The notes below the pieces were generated by a model. That model did no database searches, was not told the DNA's origin, and saw only the letters and a list, made by a program, of their open reading frames with translations. Of a DNA stretch of 64,000 nt, positions 45,231-56,650 are shown piece by piece. The first letter of the stretch is position 1. The number at the start of each line of letters is the position of its first letter. This DNA is from Sanguinoderma infundibulare (taxonomy: Eukaryota > Basidiomycota > Agaricomycetes > Polyporales > Polyporaceae): the NCBI GenBank assembly GCA_032821775.1, contig JAVLRN010000012.1:124001-188000 (forward strand), read 5' to 3'. Made by a program: the position numbers and the translations under genes.

Positions 45231-46002
45231 GCGCATCGACCGGACTAGGATTTGGATATGGACTTTTGGGCCTGGCGCTCATGGACTTTGGTAATGGAGA
45301 TATGTAGTTAGCGGACCTGTAGTAGTGTACCTCCTCTCCTCATGTAATCGGTAGAATACCTATGTGGAATATATTTCATTGTCTGCTCCTCGAGTACGTC
45401 CAAGGATGGGGGAGAGGGGGGGCACAGTCGGCCGTTGCCAATGAACGTCACCGAGTAGTCTACTACTCCGTCGTGCAATCGCGCCTGGGGGTAAGTCTTG
45501 AGGACGAGCAACGGTGATGTTCCTGAAGCATGGGGAATTAAATAAATGTATAACTGAGGCGACAAGGATGCGCTCGTGCGAGCAGGTACAGTCCAAGATA
45601 AGACAGCAACGAAAATATGGATCACAGGGACAGGGCCTAGACTAACACCACAAGGCAGGAGCAACTCCGTATGCATGTAGGCATGCCGAGGAATGTCATC
45701 AGTGTGGAATAAATCACTGGACATCGACGGTCCTTGTCAGCGGTTAGGGCGGGGTTGAATCAAGAACCTTCAGACACACCTTGGTTTACGGCTCGTTATG
45801 GGACGATGTGTCCTGGGAGGCAGCGTCGCCTTTCCAACACCCTCGCAACTCGCGGAGCTCGAGAGACCGCTCGGGTTTGCGCTCGGGGAAGAGGGTGCTA
45901 TCGCCGAAGGATCCATCACGCTCGACGTCGTGGGTGACCCTGATGTCGATGACGTGCTGAGAGTTTCCAAGCGCCTGAAAAAGAGGTTCCTAGTGAGATC
46001 CT
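45231..46002. other. Intergenic, unassigned
   Basis: About 770 bases. A 138-codon minus frame (45308-45724) has no domain signature. The minus frame 45770-46015, rich in Ser, might be an extra tail exon of the neighbouring DUF6534 gene. Confidence 0.35.
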
Positions 46003-47912
46003 TCAACTTCGGCACGCAGAATAAATACGGGGATAGCGTACTTCACGACCCGACGGCCTATCGGATACGTTGCTGGTGAGAGCTGATGGGTGAATTGCGC
46101 TGATCTTCGATGGGGTGCCTTCGTAGTCGCGCCGGCCGTAGTTGGCGAGGAAATCTCGGGAGTTCAAGCTATGGAGATCGATTAGACAGGGTCTTTAAAT
46201 GCGAAACTGGAGCGAACACGTACACTGCAAGCAACGAATTGGCATACACTTGCAACGGTCAAAGGTCAGAGGAGCATAATACACAGAAATACAGGACTTA
46301 CGCTTGGCCGCGAGGAGGTTCAGCCCATCGTCGATCAGGGTGTCGGGGTAGAAGACCCCCTGGACTGCAAGTTCAATGAGGTGCAAAGATGCTATTCGCA
46401 AGACGTCGACTGACCATGAAGAATGATAGCGTGGTGATCGTGCTGGTTGATCACAGAGGGTGAGTGCGATTGTCATTGTCGAGTTGGAACATACACCATT
46501 ACCCCGTCAAAAGGCCTGCATCGAAGTTAAATGAAGATCGCGACACTCTGGACATGTGACGCACCCGTGTTGATAGTGTACATGATGAGGACGTTGATCA
46601 TCGAGTCCGTCCTGAATGTCGATAAGCGCAAGGAGGTCATGTGAAAAGGAAAGAGCCACGCACGACTTGAACCCGGTCCTGCTGCGGTGCAAAACAATGG
46701 TGAGAAGGGCTGTTAGGATGCCATCCGCCGCGATGATCATGCCGAGTGCTGTGGTGGTCAACCACTGCCAAGTAGTGGCGAGACAGATAGGTCAGCAAGC
46801 TGTCAATCAAGAGATGATTGAGACTTACTGAGAACTTCTGGAAGTGCAGAAGATCGGGCTGCACAAACGCCTCGACGGTCACGGCAGTCGAGAATCCTGT
46901 ACGACCAGCGGCGAAAAGGTCAGCTTTTGGGGGTATGGGCGGAGGGACACTACGTACCCAGCTCTCCGAGTAGTAGAATCACCTGAGAAGGTATGACCAT
47001 CGGAAGCACAACTGAATCCTACGTAGTGGCTTACCACAAAGGCGACGATCGGCGCATATCCCGGATTAACTATGCGCTTCACCGTTAGCGTTGGAGGATG
47101 AGGATGCATTGATTTGACCCCATACTTTTGAATAATCGACGTGCGAAGAAGCTGCGACACATCCACCATCAGATCATGTAGGTTGCACGTTACGGGGGAA
47201 CGCACCTTTGCGAGACCGCAATGACAACGCCCTGAAGTGGGGTCTAGTTTAGCAGCCAAGTCAAGACAGCGTTGCAAAGGTTCATTTACTGTAGTCATAG
47301 GAAGGAGCTGACAGCAAGTCCTGTAAGTTCTCTGGATCTCAACTGCAGGATAACTCTTACGTTGGCTGACAACGACCCATGAAATAAGGCTTCGGGGTGG
47401 AAGTAGTTCGTCGTGAAGTAGTAGTAGCTGGACCATTCATCAGCCCGCGTTTGGCTGGATGTGGCGAAAAGGTCTCACCAGGTATGCATTGACAAAACCG
47501 AGTGAACAGTCTCCATCAACCTGGCAGGCTCCATCAGGTATGCTTTCAACCGAGGACGACTAAGGAACTCACAGCACGAAAGCAACCTGCAGGCCATTAC
47601 ACCAACACGAATCAGATCGGGATCACAAAGGGTTCCGAGACCTCTCACCATGACCTTGATGTACGTCACATCCTTCTTGTAAGGCGGCAGATGCATGTAC
47701 CGGTAGCCTTGGTGCATGGTGAGGCCATACATCCTGCGCCACATTCTCGGTTGAGGACGCGGGTCAAGCAGGGAGGATATGAGGACTCACATGAGACCTC
47801 CAAACGTGCCCAACATGATCGCCCCATACGTGTTGTCCAGGGCGGGAATCTGAATGGAAAGAGCAGGCGCACTGGTAGAAGATACTCCGGCAGCTGTAGT
47901 ATTGGAGGCCAT
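46003..47912 (-). CDS. DUF6534 multi-pass membrane protein
   Basis: The start at 47912 reads MASNTTAAGVSSTSAPALS, then IPALDNTYGAIMLGTFGGLM. Exons give YGLTMHQGYRYMHLPPYKKD, DTVHSVLSMHTW, YYYFTTNYFHPEALFHGSLS, TTALGMIIAADGILTALLTI with LHRSRTGFK, and near the end LNSRDFLANYGRRDYEGTPS, stopping at 46003. This is the closest of the set to the textbook DUF6534 pattern (TNYFHP, LGMxxAADxxL, LHRSRTGFK). No function is established for the family. It lies 8 kb from the main DUF6534 group, on the same strand as the group at 25.8-36.2 kb. The last exon boundary is uncertain. Confidence 0.75.
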
Positions 47913-50195
47913 GGTGGGTGTGAGGATGAGGATATGGGATGCTCCAGGAAGCAACTTTAGCCGATGTTCAATGAGGCACGGCAAGTATCTGTATATCCGG
48001 CCCTTGGTCGTTGTGAGGACAGGGTTGACAGGATTGGTAGAGTTGGATGCCTATGACTGTCACTGCTCTAGGGCAGATCGGACCTGGGAGGCGCATCAGA
48101 TCGTTAGACCGCTGTGCCATACATGCCCGCGCCAACCGGTTTTTGGGCATTCGGGAGACGATAACAGCATGGGCGTTGACGCGGAAGTTGGAACAGTTGC
48201 AAGAAGCGTCCTCGGCGTCGAATAGACTCCATATCAACATGATGGCGATGTCGGAGAGCGATGAAGTGGTCGGAAGGAGCAGATGGTGTTCTAAACTGAC
48301 CGCCTCCCGAAGTGCTTCCGCATGCAACCTCAAGACGAACACTCTTCGAGGTGTCGAGTAGACCGATGTATGCTTAGCATCCCATTATGCGGAAGAGATT
48401 GAGGCGGGGGACTCTTCCGCTGGGTGGGAAAGCATGACCCTGGGAGACGCGAAGTACGCCAGAGTGTCTGGCCAGGCTCTTTTGCTGTACAGAATAGAAA
48501 CGAAAACTTGGAGAAGTTGTGCAGGGGAAGAAGAAACGGAGGGCAGGAAACAAGTCCTGGACAACATTCAGGACACACGTACACCTGACAGAGCCAGCTG
48601 ATGAATCCTCCGATTCATCGCGGTCGCTAGCTCCGTTCCTGGATGCTAACAGCCCCCCCAGTCAATACTGTATCGCGAGGACGGCAGTGCTCAGGATGGT
48701 GTCATGCCTACGTACCGTGGTTCTGAGAAGGGCACTTTGGTAAGCACCTTCATGCATCTACGCTTGGCTCTCATACTCACACGTCATTCATGTCCTTCCC
48801 CGTGTGTCGTCATTAGGAGGAGTGTCTTCCACACATACTCCGATTTCGCAGAGCGGCGATACTCGTGACTTGGCACCGGCCGCGCGTAATGTCTGAAGAG
48901 CTGAAGCACGAAACAGATACAGAGATGGATATACATGGTTAGCGGGGGCGAGCATCGTTGCGAAGAGCTGATTGGGGGCGGAAGCAAGGCAGTGGAAGCA
49001 TGCGTTACAGTGGCAGCGACTGCGCAAGTTCTCGATTTGGTATCTCAGATGCGTCCCCAATGCAACAACGTCCCGTGACTCAATCAGAAAAGGTTGACTA
49101 TCATCTCGGTCACCGGCTACGGTGATACTCCGCATACCTATGCCAGCCTTGATCGATTGATCCTCTTGAACGTCCACGGAACTTCGCTCTCGATAATATG
49201 GCACTTCCAAGCGCCGTCTCTAGCAAAGTGAGCTCCCTATGACAGCACTGCTGCGCGTGGTGGTTGGCACGCTCGTTATCAGCACCTGCAGGGTCCTCGA
49301 AGACGGTCCAAAGCTTTATGCGGACCAGAACGCATGACAGCAGCAGGCCACGAGGTCGCTCGACAAACGTGCGCAGTCGTCCTCTCGGGCGCGGTCAACA
49401 TCCCTCGGCGAGGGCTGCGCGGAACCAGAGGATGGGAGAGGTCAACGATGGCGTATGACTATGCATGTATGAGTCAAGGTACAACGGTCCCCGGGCACGC
49501 TACGTCGAGCGACTGCGGGACGAAGACGATGATCGGAACGGCCACGGGGTTAGGGACCGGGCTGGGGACGTTCACGTCCGCGTCGCACGGGCAGACAAAG
49601 TCGCGTCGCAGCGCGGCGAGTCGAATTCGGCAGGCTCGATCAAGCTGACGCGCTCGGACGATTCGTTCATGTGGGCTCTTGGGCACGGCCGGAACCGCTT
49701 CTTCGATAAGTCTGCGCTCCATAGTCCTCACAACTGCGACCACTGCTGCAGGGTTCTGCGGGTTTAACGGCCCGCAGAGCGACGAGAGGAAGGAGAGGAA
49801 CGACGGTATGAACGACAAGGCCAACGCCATGGAGGGGGCATTGCGCACAGACGTGACGAAGGTCATCCACCTTCGAGGTCAGGTGGGTCGGGAGCGGAGA
49901 CAACGCGACGACGGCGGCGGGGTCATCGTCACGCTACCGCCAGACACGGGAGCCACAGAAACCTCTGGTTCTCTGTGCACCTCAGTCCAGGCGGCGCGGC
50001 GAGCCTCTCGCCAACGTCTTCAGCTTCAGCTGTCTCAACCGCCAGTGCATAAGACGTCTCCTCGCCGCTGTCTACACCCCAGTCACACGAGGACGCCTAG
50101 CCGCGTTCCTGCACGCCTATGGGAGCGCTTAGCATCATTATTATGAATGTCCTCGACAAAAGACAGAGCGACAGACGGAAATCCAATGAACATAC
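47913..50195. other. Intergenic with a repeat fragment
   Basis: About 2.3 kb without a recognised gene. Plus-strand frame 49679-50146 and minus-strand 49474-49866 overlap and lack domains. A dispersed repeat fragment lies near 48915-49085. Confidence 0.4.
48915..49085 (+). repeat. Partial copy of a dispersed repeat family
   Basis: Close to 37540-37690 (shared GCGAGCATCGTTGCGAAGAG and CAACAACGTCCCG) and ends in CCCGTGACTCAA, as does the copy at 54345. Confidence 0.65.
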
Positions 50196-50480
50196 CCCGA
50201 ACAAGCCATGGCGCTTCGACATGGGACGGTACTCCCGCGCGTTCTGAGCGCGATAGTCCCAGCAGTCGCGACGAAGGAACTCCTTCAGGTTACCTGTAAC
50301 AATGTTGAGCGAATGGAGGATCAAGAGATTTTGCGACGTACCGCTCAACCAAGAGGTTGGGGAGGGCCCAGGAAGGTATTCCAATGGTGATGTGGCGCGA
50401 CGAAATCGAAATAAAGCGAAGGGTATGAGCACTATGATGATGTAAGGGATATATAGAGCCCCGTCTCCAAGGAGCGCCAT
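50196..50480 (-). pseudogene. Cytochrome P450 N-terminal fragment
   Basis: The start at 50480 reads MALLGDGALYIPYIIIVLIP, a membrane anchor, then ATSPLEYLPGPSPTSWLS with the proline-rich hinge (LPGPxP) of microsomal P450s. A short intron leads to NLKEFLRRDCWDYRAQNARE, then YRPMSKRHGLFG, matching the first conserved block of fungal P450s. After the next donor (GTATGT at 50195) I find no further exon and no haem-binding FxxGxRxC motif anywhere downstream. P450s oxidise lipids and xenobiotics at the endoplasmic reticulum; this piece cannot. It lies just before the 50757 repeat, whose insertion or rearrangement may explain the loss. Confidence 0.6.
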
Positions 50481-50756
50481 GGCAAGGGGATAGTCGGTTG
50501 TAATGGCAGAAGGAGCACGTCGGTGAGGACAGCGAAAAAAACTGTGTAGGACGCACCTACCGCTGCCGATGCGCGGACTCTCTAAGACTGTTTGTTCTTG
50601 CACCACAAAGCCTGAAACGTCGCCGCTTTATGTCAATTTCCCAGATTCTGCGGCCAACCGCGGATTATGGATGGGCGTGGTGACGTCGTGGACTCGAATA
50701 GTTGCATCTCCAGATCAGATGAAAATCTCGGGAATGGAGAACGGAGTTGATTGAAC

Positions 50757-51361
50757 CAGGCGGGACTCCGTTGCGTTGACGACGGGCGTCTGAGATACCA
50801 AATCGAGAAGGGGCCTGAGAAAGCCGCCGCCTTCGGGTAGCGGCGGCCCGGTGGGTGCCAACTTTGCTTCCACCCTCCATCGTCTTTTCGCAATGATGCC
50901 CAGCCTCTCTGACTATGTCCATGCGTCGCTGATTCATTTCTTGCTTCACCATTCTTCGCGAAAGATGGTGGTGTTTCATATATTCTGTCAAGACGGCCTC
51001 GACAAAGCCGTTTCCTCGCAAAGCGAACCGCGGAACGTCCTCAGGCACGATGGACGACTGGAGCAGCGCTTCGCATTGCAGCAACTGCTCAAAAGCTGTT
51101 GATCAGTGTCGCGCGTAAATTAGCGCTCGAGTGAGGCTGCAGACTCAGCCCCGCCATAGTATCGCGGATCGCTGCGGAGAGGCAGGTCGCAGCCATCTTG
51201 TGAGCGCGCGGGCAAGGCCGGTGGGATGCAATGAGGCTGACTGAATAGAGTAGATCTTGCACGGACTCGGAGGTCATGAACGTGGTCGTTGCGGTTTGAG
51301 TCTACGGTCGCGCGCGCCAGGTGTGCCCCTTACACAAGTACGCGGTCGCCTGGTGGTCACT
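50757..51361 (-). repeat. 0.6 kb repeat, inverted left copy with broken ORF
   Basis: Reverse complement resembles 53670-54345. It encodes MTSESVQDLLYSVSLIASHR in one frame (51277-51089) and SSIVPEDVPRFALRGNGFVE in another (from 51084). It lacks about 65 bases present in the other copy, which breaks the frame. The shared peptide parallels show that the copies diverged from one coding unit. No known domain was recognised. Confidence 0.7.
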
Positions 51362-51795
51362 CAGCGCCTGCAACTTCGAGCGCGCAGGTCCTCGTCATCT
51401 GTGCTGCCTCCCGTTACTCTTGACTAGACTACTCAAGTTCATTCTTCCAGCGATACAGAGCCGACGATCGCTGGGCTTATATCGCACAGGCCGCCTGTGT
51501 ATATGTACATTCCGCTGGTGATCTGCACCCCGGCTTGTGCCTGGAAGGTTTCTATGCTAAATATATCCACAAACCCTTCCAGGACCGGCCTCGAGGGGTT
51601 CCTGGCGCCGAATCCACGGGGCGGAAGAAGCAGAGAAGCTGCTTGCTGCAGCATCATGCAGCGCTTGGAGTAGATAATGAGTACTCAAGTACTCACGCTC
51701 CACGTCTTCATCACCCACGGGCCCCCCAAGTCTCTGTCTCCTACCGCCACGCTCAGGACCACAGTCCCAGTCAACGTCCTCCCTGTAATATCGGC

Positions 51796-52832
51796 ATGCT
51801 TTCTCCCCCCCTTATCATGACTTTCTACCACGAGACGTGTCAGCTAGGCCCGGAGGCGTCTACCCCCTTCTTCGACTGGTTGGGCGTGCTCGGGAGCCCC
51901 CACGCATCCGACCAGGCTGGACAGAGCCCGGAGGACGCGTTGGGGTCCGTCGAATCCTTCGATCGCGCCATCGACTTTCTCCGTCTCGACCTCGACAACC
52001 AAACAAACATGATCTGCCGGCCTGGCGTTACTATCGCGAACTGGCAATCACTGGTCGACCACCACGTCACCTCTTCCTCATCCCCGCCTCTCTCCACGGA
52101 CACCCGGTTCACTTTCTTCCCTCCGGCTTTGCACATGCAACCTATCATGTTCGACGCCAACTCTGTCTACGACGACAACGGTCAGTTCTATTCGCCGGAA
52201 CAACTGCCGTCGCAGCCCATGGTCGGTGCTGCGAACGTTGTTGTCCCAGACCTTGCAATGGGCGTGGAGGCGAACGTGGACAACTTGAAGTTCACGTTCA
52301 TCCCCAAGGCCGCGACGCCTCCTCCCCTTCAGCGTATCCCTCTTAAGCACCCTCAGAACACCCTTGTCGTTGAGAAGAAGCCAACCTGCCCGACGGGCAC
52401 CAAGCGTCCCCGCGTAGTCGTCGATGATGACAACGACTCCTCAGCCAGCAAGGATGATGCTCCACTGAAGCGGAAGCGGAAGCGGCAGGACACCACGAAG
52501 CGCATCCCTTGCCCCTGCCCCGAATGCCCCGAATGTACGTACTCCTCGCTCTCCTCTGGGGCTGCTATTGCCGACAACTATTGTGTTTTCTAGCGTTCTC
52601 GCGCACGAATTACGCAAAGGTGCACTACAACAGCGTGCATCTCGGCCTGCGCCCCTTCCCTTGCACAGAGCCTGGATGCGACGACGCGCCGTTTGCCCGC
52701 AAGCATGATCTCCAGCGGCACCACCAATCCAAGCACACTAACCTCGGCTCGCCGCGGAATGTTAAGAAGCCCAAGCCCGGCAACCGCAAGAACGTCAAGA
52801 AGATTGTCAAGAAGGACAAGCTCGACGCCTAG
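51796..52832 (+). CDS. C2H2 zinc-finger transcription factor
   Basis: Two exons, 51796-52534 and 52594-52832, join to 325 residues. The start MLSPPLIMTFYHETC was chosen because upstream in-frame sequence looks untranslated. The middle is acidic and serine-rich (VDDDNDSSASKDD), followed by a basic nuclear signal (LKRKRKRQDTTKR). Two fingers follow: CPECPESFSRTNYAKVHYNS ending VH, and CTEPGCDDAPFARKHDLQRH ending QSKH, with the linker LGLRPFPC. A lysine-rich tail (RKNVKKIVKKDKLDA) ends the protein. This architecture is typical of basidiomycete sequence-specific DNA-binding regulators acting in the nucleus; the target is unknown. The intron falls inside the first finger, after its two cysteines. 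The gene sits between two inverted repeat copies. Confidence 0.85.
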
Positions 52833-53669
52833 GACGCGCGAGGGTGTGATTCGCAGTGAGTTCTTGCCCTCCCAGCTTTGCCGCTTCCGCCATCCAGCCA
52901 TTGGTTCTAACCACCGCTCTCCACAGGAATCCGACGGATCGCGCTCAGCAGCACTATGATATCTCCCGAATCGATCGCCCCGCACGAGCACTCAGCCCCG
53001 CATGCTGACCGCTCGTTTCGGCGACCGATTCCGCTTTGAGGGCTGTCATATCGCTGATGGACGAGGAACGAGCGGGTGTGTCTTCGCATTCGGAAGCGGT
53101 TTCAGGGTCCGGGCCTCTGGGCTCTGGAGGACTGCTTCTCGCGGTGGCATATCTGCATGGGCTCTTTAAGATCAGTTTTTCTTGCGTATTTTGTGCGTTG
53201 TTTGCTATCTCTGTCTCTTGTTTCTTGGCCGCGCCAACCAAGGCCATATATTTGTGCTTTGTGTCGCGATATGCCTCTTCTCCATCCCCCTCACCCGCTT
53301 CCTTGATGACTATTCTTTTTACGATTACGATTAGTGCGGTCACTTGTCGTCCTGGGCTCTGAATCCTTCTGTTCCATGCTGCTATTCATGTCTCGCTGGT
53401 TTGTACTCGCTCTTCTTGATGACTTGACTGTGTATGATATGGTGTCAATGCCGCAATATTCGGAATCTCGAATGGATGGCTCTGTTATGTGACGTTTCTT
53501 TTCCGCTCGACGTAAAGAAACACGAAGCGAACGTGATTGAGAGCAACCAGACAAACGCTCAGTGCGGTCGAAATGATGGCATGATCCACTCTCACCTGGG
53601 AAGTGTTTCGCCGACTGTGCAGATGAGGCTTTTCCGTGCTGAAACTTATTCATGCCAGAGGTAGGATTG
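52833..53669. other. Intergenic, unassigned
   Basis: About 840 bases downstream of the zinc-finger gene up to the inverted repeat. Open frames on both strands lack domain features; likely 3' untranslated sequence and spacer. Confidence 0.4.
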
Positions 53670-54345
53670 GAACAGTGACCGCCAGGCTACCGCGTACTTG
53701 TGTAAGGGGCATACCTGGCGCGCGCGACCGTAGACTCAAACCGCAACGACCACGTTCATGACCTCCGGGTCCGTGCAAGATCTGCCCTATTTAGTCAGCC
53801 TCATTGCATCCCACCGGCCTTGCCCGCGCGCTCACAAGATCACTGCGACCTGCCTCTCCGCAGCGATCTGCGATACTATGGTAAAGCTGAGTCTGCAGCC
53901 TCCCTCGTGCGCGTATTTACGCCTGACACTGATCAATAGCTCACGTACAGTGGCTGCAATGCGAAGCGCTGTGGAGATCTTTGTGGGGCCTCGGCTGGAC
54001 TCGATCGCGCGCCGCGACGCCGGATTGGGTTTCGGGCTCCAGTCGTCCATCGTGCCTGAGGACGTTCCGCAGTTTGTTTTGCGAGGAAACGGCTTCATCG
54101 AGGCCGTCTTGACAGTGTATAAGAAACGACACCACCATCCTTCGCGAATGGTAGTGAGGCAAGAAATGAATCAGCGATGGATGGACATAGTCAGAGAGGC
54201 TGGGCATCATTGCGAAGAGACGATGGAGGGTGGAAGCAACTTAGTTGGCAACCGCCGGGCCGCCGCTACCCGAAGGCGGCGGCTTTCTCAGACCCTCGAT
54301 TTGGTATATCAGACGCCCGTCGTCAGCGCAACCACGCCCGTGACT
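53670..54345 (+). repeat. 0.6 kb repeat, right copy
   Basis: Inverted relative to 50757-51361. Homology starts near GTGACCGCCAGGC (53681) and runs to about CCCGTGACTCA (54345). Confidence 0.7.
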
Positions 54346-54429
54346 CAAAGTAGAGACGCCGGGTCCGATCAACCTGCCCTTCCGCCCCAGACCCGTCCCC
54401 TCGATCTCGCTTCTGGTTATGGCTTCTAG
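53758..54429 (+). CDS. Repeat-encoded protein of unknown family
   Basis: A continuous 223-codon frame, MTSGSVQDLPYLVSLIASHR, then SSIVPEDVPQFVLRGNGFIE, WMDIVREAGHHCEETMEGGS and a basic run RRAAATRRRRLSQ. The inverted copy at 50.8-51.3 kb keeps the same peptide blocks with conservative changes, which favours a once-coding sequence over chance. I do not recognise a domain. Compared with the other copy it has an extra segment (VEIFVGPRLDSIARRDAG). Its 3' part overlaps, on the opposite strand, the C-terminal part of the F-box-like gene, so one of the two may be a spurious or extended frame there. Confidence 0.4.
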   Translation: MTSGSVQDLPYLVSLIASHRPCPRAHKITATCLSAAICDTMVKLSLQPPSCAYLRLTLINSSRTVAAMRSAVEIFVGPRLDSIARRDAGLGFGLQSSIVPEDVPQFVLRGNGFIEAVLTVYKKRHHHPSRMVVRQEMNQRWMDIVREAGHHCEETMEGGSNLVGNRRAAATRRRRLSQTLDLVYQTPVVSATTPVTQSRDAGSDQPALPPQTRPLDLASGYGF

Positions 54430-55239
54430 CCAGCAAATTGCTTTCAAAAGCGTTCTCCAAGACCCTGGATAGAAAGGAACATGAGGTTGCCGGTTTCCCC
54501 TCTTACGAATCTCGGCTGGTTCGTACGTCGTGTCGTCATTCCGTCCCTGTGCCAACAGAAGTCGCTCCAATTGTGAGGCTTCGAAATCCAATGCTCGAAG
54601 CGAGGAGGCCTCATTTTGCATAGGACTGGAGGATATCCGGAGCAATTGGTGCATAGAGCGTGCGTGGTCAGCATATGCGGCAGTCGCCCATGTGCAGTTG
54701 TTGGTGGTGATCAGGACACTGAGCGGTCGCGGATACGACCGGGGAAGAAGGGTGGAGGCGGATGCTGAGGTGATGTTGGCCACCGCATTCCCCATTGTGT
54801 TCGACATGCCTGTGTCACCCCATGCCGCTTTGGATATGAGCAAATCTGGGTATGCCGTAGAACCTGTCGCCGTTTTCGCCACGGTCGCCGACGTAGCGAC
54901 CGATGTCCACGTCTTCGACGGCATCGAGGAAGATCGGTCGGATGAGCTCCACCGGATTCCTGATCGTGACGGGTCCACCGTCTGTTCGACCTACTTTAGA
55001 GGTCAGAAGTATTGGCCCTAGGGCACACGCTCGGTCACTCCTACTGGATATTCCAGCGCAAAGGTGCTCGAGCACTGACCTCGTGACGACGTCGGGTTGA
55101 TGACGTGTGGAGTGGCGCTAGACAAGCCTATTGCTACTTCGCACCGCGCACACCCATCCCGCGGACTTCTGGCCACCTTGCGGTCCATTGCTACCTCCAA
55201 TGTCAGTCCTGGTATCGCCCGGTTCGGAACGGCGGGCAT
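54241..55239 (-). pseudogene. F-box-like protein, copy 1, with internal deletion
   Basis: An F-box core NPVELIRPIFLDAVEDVDIG is visible near 55000-54900. In another frame follow TSASASTLLPRSYPRPLSVL, a HARSMHQLL segment and ASSLRALDFEASQLERLLLA, leucine-rich as in fungal F-box proteins. F-box proteins recruit targets to SCF ubiquitin ligases. Compared with copy 2 (57972-58790) it lacks about 45 bases coding for the AYWRQAMLAFPELW segment that normally follows the F-box. A frame change or unrecognised intron separates the F-box from the rest in both copies. Probably degenerate; the start is uncertain. Confidence 0.5.
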
Positions 55240-56579
55240 TGTTAGATATCTCCGTGTACGGAAGCTTCTTCAGGCAGGTCACGATGCGTTCAAATGTTCA
55301 TATACTCACCGAACTTCGTTCTTCGGTTCAGGAGAGGCCTCCACGAAATGGTTCTCGAAGGGATTCACGCGCAGTAAGTCCACCCTTCCCATTTTTGATC
55401 CGAATTGGGGTCGCGTCAGGCTAATTCAGCACCACCAAAGTGGCGCAGATTACTAGTGGATTTTCTCACAGTTTGTGACGACCGATCGGGACCAGTCGAA
55501 TGGTTGAAGTGGCCGCCCATTCTCGTCAGGATTCGACGTCGGCATCGAATCGCCCGAGAATCGCTTACAGAACCCGTCCTTGAATATTAATCCCTACCTC
55601 TAATTGTACGGTAGCCCTCCGGCGCGTACACACGTTGGCCGTCTTGCACCGTGGTGTGGGAACCGTAACTTCAGAAACCGGAGATCCAGTTACTCATAGG
55701 CATCTGGCTTCCGCTCGGCCGCTGGACGCGGGGATGACGCTAGGCTGGATTTCTGGGTAGTAGCTGTCGCCGCTCCAGATTTAGGAATACACTGCGACTC
55801 GTGAGTCTCGGAATCGGCCCGTGGCTAACTACCTTGGCCATGGGCCCCGTTGCTGCCTCAGAAATTTCGGCTGAGCCAAGCTGTGCCACCACAAATCGGA
55901 TAATGGGACTTGGTTCCTTTTACTACCCGTGAGTGATCTGTCGCTATGTGTAGTCGAGACACTTCCTGACTGGTTTCCGCAACCCCCTCAGGTCCAACAA
56001 AACCATTTCCGAACCTACAGTTCTCTACACAGTTCGTGCATCGATTTTGGATCCAGAAGTCTCTCTCGACGAGGCCTCAAAGTCCATCGAGCGCTCACAG
56101 AGAGCACTTTGTCTCGTCACATTGGGGTGAGTGCTGTTTGTCCGATGTATTGTGTGCTCGCTACCTAAGTGCATTATACAGACAAACCGAAACTCGATAT
56201 TCCGCGCGGCCCGAGGGCAGGTGGTCGCAGTATGCACAGCTGCTGCTGCAGTAGCGCGAAGAGATCCGCGACGAATATCCCAAATTTGCTTCGACTACAT
56301 GCATTAGCCTTCATCAAAACTTTCCACACCGGCGGGTCACTGCGACACCCTGTGGCGCACTAGAATGATCACTGCCGAGAAGACGAGTATACTGCACTGA
56401 AATACTGCCTAAAGTGGGTATTGGGTGTATATTCCAGGGGAAGCAGGTGGCATGCAGCTAGCCGAAGGCTGCTTGGGGAAGGTGGGTGGTATTTCCGCCG
56501 GAAATACTGGACAGCAAGCCGACGTTGCCACATGACCGACCAAGCGGCGGAGATGTCGTATAGGCCGCTCGTCTTCAAG
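55240..56579. other. Intergenic, unassigned
   Basis: About 1.3 kb upstream of the secreted-protein promoter. Plus-strand frames at 55097-55456 and 55929-56168 show no domains. Confidence 0.4.
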
Positions 56580-56587
56580 TATAAAAG
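56580..56587 (+). promoter_or_regulatory. TATA box of the secreted-protein gene
   Basis: TATAAAAG in CAAGTATAAAAGGCC, 71 bases before the ATG at 56651, suggesting a strong, focused promoter. Confidence 0.65.
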
Positions 56588-56650
56588 GCCTCGCAATTTC
56601 GCTAGAAGGTCAGCAAGCACTCGCAGCTCAGTACTCTCCACACTCGCAGC

